This document shows positions 1 to 6,227 of a stretch of 6,254 nucleotides of DNA, one piece after another; the first letter of the stretch is position 1, and each line of letters begins with the position of its first letter. The translations under genes were made by a program, and so were the position numbers. The notes below the pieces were generated by a model. That model did not search any database. It saw nothing but the letters and a program-made list of their open reading frames with translations, and was not told the origin of the DNA. The DNA lies in assembly GCA_001872995.1 (NCBI GenBank), contig MNXO01000179.1, forward strand, positions 1 to 6,254. The letters are read 5' to 3'. The DNA is from Bacteroidetes bacterium CG2_30_32_10 (GTDB taxonomy: Bacteria; Bacteroidota; Bacteroidia; Bacteroidales; CG2-30-32-10).

Positions 1-21
1 AATTCGATATCGTAGGCAGGT

Positions 22-47
22 ATTTTCAAATTCTCTCATTTTCAAAT
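22..47. repeat. Pair of 10-bp direct repeats in the leader upstream of nudC
   Basis: The ten bases ATTTTCAAAT occur at 22-31 and again at 38-47, 16 bp apart start to start. No gene is recognisable here. The copies lie about 95-120 bp upstream of nudC, so they could be a paired operator or part of a promoter region reading left out of the window. In such AT-rich sequence a chance repeat is also quite possible. Confidence 0.3.
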
Positions 48-105
48 CATAACCATTATAAAAATCTGTGTTCCCTATTAAGTCAAATTTGTAATTGCAT
101 CAATT

Positions 106-137
106 TTTGCTGAATAGAAAAAAAACAAATACTTTTA
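106..137 (+). promoter_or_regulatory. Candidate Bacteroidota-type promoter for nudC
   Basis: TTTG at 106-109 is followed after 20 nt by TACTTTTA at 130-137. This resembles the Bacteroidota sigma factor consensus TTTG-N19-21-TAnnTTTG, with one mismatch in the -7 element. If used, transcription would begin at about 143-146, on top of the first ATG codons (142, 145), which would favour translation from the ATG at 157. A second, weaker -7-like box, CAAATTTG, lies at 84-91 and would leave a leader of about 45 nt. Neither is proven. Confidence 0.3.
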
Positions 138-141
138 CAAA

Positions 142-1056
142 ATGATGGTTGATAAAATGCGGGTATATTTGTATAATAATAGTCCCGCTACAAATCATCA
201 CCTACAAAATAGAACTTTAAAAACAAAATCCATGTTAAATGAAATAAGTCCAGGCATTTTCGATAGCAAATATTTTCATAATCACGAAATAGGGGAGGAA
301 GATTTTTTATTATGTTATAAGGATAATCAGTTGTTATTAAAAAAATCAGGAGACGATTATGAAATTCCGAGAAAAAGAGATTTCGTGGTAAGTATAGAAT
401 CGCCGGTTTATTTGTTTTCAATCAATTCCATTCATTGTTTTGGAATAGTTGAATCTCAGGTAAATCATGCTTCATTAGAATACCAAGATATTTTTATTTT
501 ACGAAACCTTAAAAACAAAGAGTTTGCATGGATTGGGTCTTTAGGTCACCAATTGATGATTTGGCACAATAGTAATAGATATTGTGGAAGGTGCGGTTCC
601 AAAACAGAATTGAAAAAGGAGGAGAGAGCAACTGTTTGTCCGAAATGCAACCTGGTTAACTTTCCTAAAATATCACCAGCCATTATTGTAGCCATCACTT
701 GCAACAATAAAATATTGCTTGCCAAAGGCAAAAACTATAAAGGTGATTTTTATGCACTCATTGCCGGTTATGTCGATGTTGGAGAATCAATAGAAGAAAC
801 AGTGGTAAGAGAAGTAAAAGAAGAAGTTGGATTGGATATTAAGAATGTGAAATATTTAAAAAGCCAGCCTTGGCCCTTCTCCGCTTCACTCATGCTGGGT
901 TTTACTGCCGAAGCCGACGACACCCAACAAATAGTGGTTGATGAAAAGGAAATTAAAGAAGCTGCTTGGTTTGCAAGAGGAAATCTGCCACCCCATGCCT
1001 CCGATGTGAGTATATCAGGTGATTTAATCCTTGCTTTTGAAAAGGAAATTTTCTAA
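142..1056 (+). CDS. nudC: NAD(H) diphosphatase (NudC-type Nudix hydrolase)
   Basis: Predicted to hydrolyse NADH or NAD+ to NMN(H) and AMP in the cytoplasm; NudC enzymes also remove NAD caps from RNA 5' ends. The 304-residue protein has the expected family layout. A divergent N-terminal domain spans about 1-130. A four-cysteine zinc ribbon follows (C148, C151, C166, C169). A full Nudix box runs from G209 to L231, with G209, E215, R223, E224, E227, E228 and G230 matching GX5EX7REUXEEXGU. The NudC-specific SQPWPF signature is at 241-246, separating this from other Nudix enzymes; the next residue is Ser where Pro is usual. Length is close to the usual 260-315. ATGs at 142, 145 and 157 are all possible starts, and none has a clear Shine-Dalgarno sequence. 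The gene stands alone, convergent with the operon on the other strand. Confidence 0.95.
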   Translation: MMVDKMRVYLYNNSPATNHHLQNRTLKTKSMLNEISPGIFDSKYFHNHEIGEEDFLLCYKDNQLLLKKSGDDYEIPRKRDFVVSIESPVYLFSINSIHCFGIVESQVNHASLEYQDIFILRNLKNKEFAWIGSLGHQLMIWHNSNRYCGRCGSKTELKKEERATVCPKCNLVNFPKISPAIIVAITCNNKILLAKGKNYKGDFYALIAGYVDVGESIEETVVREVKEEVGLDIKNVKYLKSQPWPFSASLMLGFTAEADDTQQIVVDEKEIKEAAWFARGNLPPHASDVSISGDLILAFEKEIF

Positions 1057-1240
1057 TGCAACCATTGATAAATGGAAGTGTCTTATAAAACTTTGGAGAG
1101 CGATCTTTATCATCAATACGAGAAAGACAAACAATAAACCACTGCCAAGTTGGGTGGTTCATTATTGTAGCCTCCATAATGTTTCATCATCTGGGTGTGC
1201 TATAATTAAAGCTACAGATTTTGAAATATTATTATTCATT
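1057..1240. other. Convergent intergenic region, no gene seen
   Basis: These 184 bp separate the 3' ends of nudC (+) and the glycosyltransferase gene (-). Open frames cross it on both strands, but they run into the neighbouring genes and their translations look like no recognisable family. The only structure noticed is the hairpin at 1130-1166. Confidence 0.6.
1130..1166. terminator. Imperfect hairpin, possible bidirectional terminator
   Basis: AACCAC at 1137-1142 pairs exactly with GTGGTT at 1154-1159. The stem continues outward with AAT/ATT and then AA/TT, interrupted by two single mismatches (1136 with 1160, 1132 with 1164). Inside the loop, CCA (1145-1147) can pair with TGG (1151-1153). 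Read on the minus strand, the stem runs into a T-rich stretch (complement of about 1115-1136), as expected for an intrinsic terminator of the glycosyltransferase operon. The plus-strand tail is less T-rich. Position between two convergent 3' ends supports the role; the broken stem weakens it. Confidence 0.4.
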
Positions 1241-3574
1241 CTAATATTTCTCCATTGTTAATCTTGCCATCAGGTAACTTACAGTTGATTCTGCTCCCTG
1301 ATTGAGGTTTACGTGTGTTTCCTCCAGTCCATCATAACACCCCCCTGTGCATGGGTTATAAACAATTTGATGCAAGCGATTTTTTCCTAAAAACCAGTTA
1401 AATGCTATTTCCATTTTTAAACGGTAATCTTTGTTCATAAGCACGTCATAAAATTTACTTAAAGTCATAATAGTATATGCAACATCAATAGGTTGTTCGC
1501 CAAAACGTCCTGCTTCTTGTCCTTTTTGAAGCCATTTTTTATTAGAAATTACTTCAATCCCATTTTCATTATATATTTTTGACAAAAGGAAATCTAAAGA
1601 AGATATCCCGATTTCTTTGTAAATAGGGTCTTTGGTATGCATCCAAGCATATAACATTGCTTCAGGGAGAATGCTGTTTGCATAAGTAAGATAACCCTCA
1701 AACCAATCCCAGTTTGAGCTTGATTCGTGTCGATACATTTGAACCAAACGATTAGCGAAAGTTTTTAATATATCAAGATGTTCGTTTGATTTTTGTTTTT
1801 TTTGATAGTAATATATTCCTTTTATGGCAAAAGCCATTGAACGGGTAGAATGTATTTTATCTATATGTTGTAAAGATTTCTCAATAATTGCTTTTGCCTC
1901 TATAGTAATTTCATTAGGTAGAATATCTTTTAATGATATTAAATAACCTAAAGCCCACACAGCCCTTCCATTGGCATCATCCAAATTGGTTATTTTATTT
2001 TGTTCAGTAAAATTGCTATCTTTATCTACATAATTTAAAAAATCTCCGTCAACTTGCTGACAATGTTTAATAAAATTAAGATATAGCTGAATGTAATGAA
2101 TTGCCTTTTCATCGCTCGTCAACTTAAAATACATGCACATTGTAATCAATGCTCTGGCATTATCGTCTAAAGTATAACCGCTCTTGATACTGGGTTGATT
2201 GATTTTTGAAAACTGAATAATTCCCCTATTGGTAGTCATTTGTTTTAAGTGATTCAAATTGATAGGAGGTTGATTATATTTAATAGTAATTTTGTTGTTT
2301 TTTACTTTTTGAAACAGCATCGCATGTGCAACGGCTGAATTTTCCCAAGCAGTGGAAACAATTTTCTGTAAGGTATTTGAACTGATATTTTTTCTTAGTG
2401 GTTCGTCATTGAGTAATCGTAAAACACCTTCGCTTAATTGTTTTGAGTTGCCAAAATCGAAAATAATACCTGTATCCTCATTCAATACTTCCTTTGCATG
2501 TGAGATAGGTGTAGAAATGATAGGACAAGCACAACTCATAGCATAAACAAAAGTGCCACTAACTGCCTGATTTGGGTCGTTGGTGGTAAACAAATAAATA
2601 TCTGTAAGTTGTAAATATTCAAGTAAATCTGGTGTTGCCAAATACTCATTAATAAATATTACATGGTTTTGAAGTGAATATTGTTTTATTTTTTGCTCAA
2701 GACTTTCCCTATATTTTTCTCCTTCTAGTTTTACAACTTCGGGATGTGTTTTTCCAATAATCAAAAATATAACTTCGGGACATTGTTTAACAATGGCTGG
2801 CAATGCTTCAATTGTTGTTTCTATACTCTTTCCAGAACTTAGCAAACCAAAAGTTGTTAGTACTTTTCTATTCTTCAGTCCATATTTATTTTTCAAAAAT
2901 CTTTTCCCTAAATGTGGAACCAAATGGGTTCCATGAGCAATAACGGATATTTTTTGCTTTGATACACCATATTCATTTATCAAAATATTGGAGGAAGTAT
3001 TTGTCATTACAACAATTGATTCGCAAACAGCAGCAATGTTTTTTATTTTTGTTTTTAATTGTTCTTTAGGATGAGGCAATACCGTATGAAACACGATAAC
3101 AACAGGCTTTGTAAGTTCATATAAAAATTGCAAAAATGCTTGTTCTTGCTTATGAAAAAAGCCAAATTCGTGTTGTATTAAAACAATACTTATATCATTG
3201 TCTTGATTTATATTGAAAGCTAATTTTTCATATTCTTCGGCTATAGATGTTTTAAGAATGTACTTTACCTTATTGGAATATGGATAAGTGATGCCATTTG
3301 ATTCTAAAGCACAAACTTTTAAAGAAAGAGAATTGCTAAATTTATTGTTGAGTGCTTCTATTAAATCTTGCGAATAAGTTGCTATGCCACACTCTCTTGG
3401 TGGATAGGAAGTAATAAATAGAATTTCAGCCATATTTTTAGGGATGGTTTGCGTTGAGTTTTGTTTGATTTCTGGAAGACTGATTATAGGTAATTTAGTG
3501 CTTCCCAAGCCAAACTGTTCTTCGTAATGATTTAAGCCAATATCGAATTTACTGTAAAAGGGTTTGTTTTTCAT
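1241..3574 (-). CDS. GT4-family glycosyltransferase fused to a C-terminal six-hairpin-like domain
   Basis: Predicted cytoplasmic enzyme that transfers sugar from a nucleotide-sugar; donor and acceptor cannot be read from the sequence, though the GH130 neighbour points to mannose. Residues 1-47 are a polar extension. A GT-B fold of the GT4 type follows to about 425: donor-binding glycine loop PRECGIATY (59-67), HEFG (135-138), HG (214-215) and GLLSSGKSIE (243-252). The usual GT4 EX7E motif is altered, with Gln336 and Tyr344 at the two Glu positions. Residues about 435-777 form a separate helical domain resembling (alpha/alpha)6 glycosidase folds, with TLDDNARAL (468-476), LDDANGRAVWALG (531-543), WDWFEGYLTYAN (622-633), GQEAGRFGEQPID (685-697) and NQGAEST (758-764). 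No signal peptide or membrane segment is evident. Its start overlaps the GH130 gene by 26 nt, implying coupled translation. Met48 (ATG at 3433) is an alternative start exactly at the GT core. GT4 assignment is firm; function of the second domain is unknown. Confidence 0.85.
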   Translation of the reverse strand: MKNKPFYSKFDIGLNHYEEQFGLGSTKLPIISLPEIKQNSTQTIPKNMAEILFITSYPPRECGIATYSQDLIEALNNKFSNSLSLKVCALESNGITYPYSNKVKYILKTSIAEEYEKLAFNINQDNDISIVLIQHEFGFFHKQEQAFLQFLYELTKPVVIVFHTVLPHPKEQLKTKIKNIAAVCESIVVMTNTSSNILINEYGVSKQKISVIAHGTHLVPHLGKRFLKNKYGLKNRKVLTTFGLLSSGKSIETTIEALPAIVKQCPEVIFLIIGKTHPEVVKLEGEKYRESLEQKIKQYSLQNHVIFINEYLATPDLLEYLQLTDIYLFTTNDPNQAVSGTFVYAMSCACPIISTPISHAKEVLNEDTGIIFDFGNSKQLSEGVLRLLNDEPLRKNISSNTLQKIVSTAWENSAVAHAMLFQKVKNNKITIKYNQPPINLNHLKQMTTNRGIIQFSKINQPSIKSGYTLDDNARALITMCMYFKLTSDEKAIHYIQLYLNFIKHCQQVDGDFLNYVDKDSNFTEQNKITNLDDANGRAVWALGYLISLKDILPNEITIEAKAIIEKSLQHIDKIHSTRSMAFAIKGIYYYQKKQKSNEHLDILKTFANRLVQMYRHESSSNWDWFEGYLTYANSILPEAMLYAWMHTKDPIYKEIGISSLDFLLSKIYNENGIEVISNKKWLQKGQEAGRFGEQPIDVAYTIMTLSKFYDVLMNKDYRLKMEIAFNWFLGKNRLHQIVYNPCTGGCYDGLEETHVNLNQGAESTVSYLMARLTMEKY

Positions 3575-4607
3575 GTGTTTTAGTATTAGATAGTAGTTCA
3601 GTTATTAAGTCAGTTAAATTTACCGAAGCAGTTGCAATAAGCGAATCGGCTGCGCCATAATAAATAAATAATGTGTCGCCAAATAAGGCAGTACCTGTGG
3701 GGAAAACAACATTGTTCACTTCTCCGATAAGTTCCCATTCGTATTCAGGTGAAAACAAAGCATAAGGCAGACGAGCTATTTCTATTAATGGATTATTTAA
3801 ATCCAATAAAGCAGCGCAAGCAGAATATACAAGCCCCCTTTCAGTTTGTTCAACGCCATGATAAATCAGCAGCCAACCATGTTTTGTTTCAATAGGAGGA
3901 CAACCACTGCCAATATAATTTGACTCATGTCCATAAATTGGATCCATTACAATTTGCTCTTCCAATTTGATAAAATAATCTGCCCAAAATTCCTTGGTAA
4001 GTTCATTTAAACTTTTAACTGACACAAGTTGTATTCCAGGTCTAATTCTGTGAAGAAACACTAAATTTCCATTGATTCTTCGTGGAAAGAAAATTACATT
4101 TTTGTCCCATAGCATTATTTTTTTTTCGGGATTTTCTACTTGATAGTAAAATTTATAATTACGATAATAATTTCCATTAACTTTACCAGACGATTCAGCA
4201 AGATATACAAATTCTGCATAAGTAATGGGTGGAACAATAATTCCATGTTTTTTAAAATGCACTAAGTCTTTAGATATTGCCAAAGCTCCTCGAGCGTTTG
4301 TTCCATCATAGCCTGTATATGTCAAATAATACAAATCATCAATCTTAACAATACGAGCATCTTCCACACCCTGTGATTCGTATTCGAACTCTGGAACCAT
4401 AAATGGTTTATCCCATCGCTCTACAACATTTAACGGACCATCTAACCTACAATAACCAATACTTGAATTATTTCCGAATCGAACAGCCCTATAAAAAAGG
4501 TGAACACTATCACCTTCTCTTATTACTGCTGGATTAAGTACACCTTCATTCTCAAATTCTAAGCTTGTGTTTGTAAATAATACACCTTCTTTTTTTACTT
4601 CTATCAT
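3549..4607 (-). CDS. GH130-family beta-mannoside phosphorylase or hydrolase
   Basis: Family GH130 enzymes cleave beta-mannosidic bonds in mannosyl-glucose, manno-oligosaccharides or mannosyl-GlcNAc, most by phosphorolysis to mannose-1-phosphate and some by hydrolysis. The 352 residues match the family's five-bladed propeller motifs in order: NPA (25-27), FYRA (38-41), GVEDAR (80-85, Asp83 being the likely general acid), GYDG (99-102) with Arg106, FPRRING (174-180), HR (186-187), GSGCPPIET (233-241), LIYHG (247-251), VFPTG (301-305) and YYGAAD (316-321). Ala84 replaces the Pro often seen in the ED-P-R motif. The stretch at about 124-170 looks longer than in short family members. There is no signal peptide, so it is probably cytoplasmic. 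It lies 44 nt after the permease gene and overlaps the glycosyltransferase start. Arg106, Lys169 and His250 could serve phosphate binding, which favours a phosphorylase, but this rests on a by-eye comparison. Relatives are sometimes mislabelled as pesticidal protein Cry7Aa. Confidence 0.88.
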   Translation of the reverse strand: MIEVKKEGVLFTNTSLEFENEGVLNPAVIREGDSVHLFYRAVRFGNNSSIGYCRLDGPLNVVERWDKPFMVPEFEYESQGVEDARIVKIDDLYYLTYTGYDGTNARGALAISKDLVHFKKHGIIVPPITYAEFVYLAESSGKVNGNYYRNYKFYYQVENPEKKIMLWDKNVIFFPRRINGNLVFLHRIRPGIQLVSVKSLNELTKEFWADYFIKLEEQIVMDPIYGHESNYIGSGCPPIETKHGWLLIYHGVEQTERGLVYSACAALLDLNNPLIEIARLPYALFSPEYEWELIGEVNNVVFPTGTALFGDTLFIYYGAADSLIATASVNLTDLITELLSNTKTHEKQTLLQ

Positions 4608-4651
4608 ATAGTTTACTTTTTTTCTTAATAATAAGCATTTTTCCCCAATAA
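4608..4651 (-). other. Short operon spacer without terminator or clear ribosome binding site
   Basis: The 44 nt between the permease stop and the GH130 start hold a weak four-pair stem (CTTA/TAAG) followed on the minus strand by an A-rich run, so it is not an intrinsic terminator in the operon direction. No AGGAGG-like site precedes the GH130 ATG, only A-rich sequence. Read-through from the permease gene is the simplest reading. Confidence 0.5.
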
Positions 4652-5767
4652 TTACTTAGATTTCTTTTTTATTTTTTTCAAAATCGGCTCTATAGTCAAT
4701 AAAGAAGGCATGGTATCCCCTAATAAAAATCCCCAAGGTTTTAAAGATTCAATATTATCAAAAATAAGTTTTATTATTGCAAGTAATGGAATAGAAAGAA
4801 ACATTCCTGGTATTCCCCATAAAGCATTCCCTGCTATTACAACTATTATAGAGAAGAGTGCATTGATTTTTACTTTAGAGGCAACTATTTTTGGAACGAT
4901 GTAGTTGTTATCTATTAATTGGATAATATAATAAATTATAAGAACATAAATCGCATACCATCCAGAAGATTTAGTCGCTATTGCAACCATCATGGGCAAT
5001 GCCACAGCCACTATTCCTCCAATATAAGGAATAATATTGAGTAATGCACCAATAATGCCAAGTAATATAGCATAGTCAATGCCAAGAATTAAAAGAGCAG
5101 CAATATCAAGTATTGCTACTAAAACAGCTTCTATTACCAGTCCAACAAGATAACGTTGAATAACCGACTTCGTTTGGGTTATCATTTCGCTAACACGACT
5201 TTGATTATTGGCACCAAATAGCTTGCGAACAAAATCAAGCAATAGGGGTTCGTAAAATAATATCATAAAAACGTAAACTGGAACTAAAAACAATACCACC
5301 AATCCACCACCAACAGAAATGAGTGTTTTGCCAATTATAGCACTGTTGTTATTTAAAAGTTCACCTTTGGTTTTAGTAATCCAATCATGAATTTTTACTG
5401 GATTTATGTCAAAATACCCTGCTGCCCAACTGATGGTTTGGTTGAGTATTTCAGTAAATCTATCAACCAATATGGGCCAAGATTCGCTAAATCGACTTGC
5501 TTGAGAAACAATAAGAGCTCCTAATGCTGCAATTATTACAAATGTAAGAAAAAGTGTTATGATGATGGCTAATAACCTGTTTATTCGTATTCGAACAAAA
5601 AATCTTACAACAGGATGTAATACAATAGCAATGATTATCGCAAAAATGATTGGGACAATGATGCTTTGAGCAATGTTTAACATAGCAAATAAAGCATAAA
5701 AGCCAATGATGAAAAAAGTTGCCTTTATGTAAAAAGGCATTTTATATTCTTTAATTATATCTATCAC
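4652..5767 (-). CDS. AI-2E family (PerM/UPF0118) membrane transporter
   Basis: An integral inner-membrane protein of the family named for AI-2 export (TqsA) but also containing Na+/H+ antiporters and uncharacterised permeases; the substrate here is unknown. The 371 residues show about eight hydrophobic segments: roughly 12-33, 35-51, 63-88, 147-171, 207-229, 231-262, 269-286 and 301-336. A soluble stretch at about 89-146 lies between the third and fourth, as in the family. Family signatures include NIIPYIGG (244-251), DNNYIVPKI (286-294) and the closing GIPGMFLSIP (318-327). The C-terminus is lysine-rich and probably cytoplasmic. The start taken is GTG at 5767, sharing GTGA with the stop of the preceding gene; ATG at 5740 (residue 10) is an alternative that keeps all membrane segments. 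Length is normal for the family (about 340-390). The coupling to the small helical protein suggests they act together. Confidence 0.9.
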   Translation of the reverse strand: MIDIIKEYKMPFYIKATFFIIGFYALFAMLNIAQSIIVPIIFAIIIAIVLHPVVRFFVRIRINRLLAIIITLFLTFVIIAALGALIVSQASRFSESWPILVDRFTEILNQTISWAAGYFDINPVKIHDWITKTKGELLNNNSAIIGKTLISVGGGLVVLFLVPVYVFMILFYEPLLLDFVRKLFGANNQSRVSEMITQTKSVIQRYLVGLVIEAVLVAILDIAALLILGIDYAILLGIIGALLNIIPYIGGIVAVALPMMVAIATKSSGWYAIYVLIIYYIIQLIDNNYIVPKIVASKVKINALFSIIVVIAGNALWGIPGMFLSIPLLAIIKLIFDNIESLKPWGFLLGDTMPSLLTIEPILKKIKKKSK

Positions 5768-6162
5768 GGTTTATTAGAATTTATATCTTTTTTATGAGGG
5801 ATGTTTTTTATAAGAAACCTACCAAGAGAAATAATTGCTTCCGGATTTTTAGCAACGATACTTGTAACCCCAAACTGAACGATTGAGCCTAAAAGTTTTC
5901 TAAAAATATTGCCTGATCCTGCAACTACTATTTTTTTGGAAAGGAAACCTGAAGCTAACCCCACACTTGAACCCAATACACTCTCCTTTAAAAAAGAAGA
6001 TGAAGTTATATCTTTCAATGTGCTTTTAAGGAGGTTAACAGGTTTTAAACTCTCATAAGTTTGTTGAAATTGCTCTTTTAACAATTGTTCTTTGTCAGCT
6101 TGCTCCACTTCTAACAATTGAATAGCATTCTTGAGCTTGGTAGTGTATGTTGTGTTTTGCAT
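5764..6162 (-). CDS. Uncharacterised 132-residue helical protein, first gene of the operon
   Basis: No function can be assigned. Residues 1-50 are predicted helical and rich in Glu, Gln, Lys and Leu, resembling a short coiled coil. The middle (about 58-85) contains a glycine/serine-rich amphipathic stretch with GSSVGLASGFLSKK at 64-77. A further hydrophobic helix lies at about 90-104, and the tail is basic and polar. No signal peptide or convincing long membrane span is visible, so it may be peripherally membrane-associated. Its layout recalls small Bacteroidota proteins found beside AI-2E permeases and stress-type membrane proteins, a resemblance from memory only. The ATG at 6162 has an A/T-rich upstream context without Shine-Dalgarno, as usual for the phylum. 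Its stop codon overlaps the permease GTG by 4 nt, and this tight coupling is the best evidence that it is a real gene and a partner of the permease. Confidence 0.8.
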   Translation of the reverse strand: MQNTTYTTKLKNAIQLLEVEQADKEQLLKEQFQQTYESLKPVNLLKSTLKDITSSSFLKESVLGSSVGLASGFLSKKIVVAGSGNIFRKLLGSIVQFGVTSIVAKNPEAIISLGRFLIKNIPHKKDINSNKP

Positions 6163-6219
6163 ATTAATTTTATTTAAGTATTGCTGAATTCAAGTCACAA
6201 ATGCAACTTTTTGGTTAAG

Positions 6220-6227
6220 CAAATTTA
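6220..6227 (-). promoter_or_regulatory. Candidate -7 element for the four-gene operon
   Basis: Read on the minus strand this is TAAATTTG, a full match to the Bacteroidota -7 consensus TAnnTTTG, about 57 nt before the first ATG, which would leave a leader of about 50 nt. No TTTG is seen at the expected distance upstream; the nearest candidate is a TTTT at the window edge, 23 nt away. The rest of 6163-6254 holds no gene on either strand. Confidence 0.3.

Noticed and set aside
1..39. Minus-strand frame from ATG at 39 open to the window edge (13 codons)
   Set aside because: It could be the start of a divergent gene, but 13 codons carry no evidence, and there is no clear ribosome binding site or well-spaced promoter.
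188..421. Minus-strand open frame of 77 codons inside nudC
   Set aside because: It lies wholly opposite the confident NudC N-terminal domain, and its translation shows no recognisable motif.
546..731. Minus-strand open frame of 61 codons inside nudC
   Set aside because: It is antisense to the zinc ribbon and the region just before the Nudix box, which is under clear coding constraint on the plus strand.
953..1177. Minus-strand open frame of 74 codons starting just after the glycosyltransferase operon
   Set aside because: Considered as a fifth operon gene, but over 100 bp of it is antisense to the end of nudC, it crosses the hairpin, and the translation looks like no known family.
1031..1261. 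Plus-strand open frame of 76 codons after nudC
   Set aside because: It begins inside nudC in another frame and ends inside the glycosyltransferase gene; composition looks like translated spacer.
2352..2546. Plus-strand open frame of 64 codons inside the glycosyltransferase gene
   Set aside because: It is antisense to the conserved GT-B core and has no motif or start signal of its own.
2541..2569. Reading the altered EX7E motif as a sign of a pseudogene
   Set aside because: The 777-codon frame is intact, and motifs on both sides are well preserved, so loss of function by decay is unlikely.
3549..4607. Insecticidal Cry-type toxin
   Set aside because: Relatives sometimes carry the label Cry7Aa in databases, but the motifs here are those of GH130 and there is no toxin domain.
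4621..4640. CTTA/TAAG stem between the permease and GH130 genes as a terminator
   Set aside because: The stem has only four A/T-rich pairs and is followed by A residues, not T residues, in the direction of the operon.
4710..4904. Plus-strand open frame of 64 codons inside the permease gene
   Set aside because: It mirrors the conserved C-terminal membrane segments of the AI-2E protein; a shadow frame.
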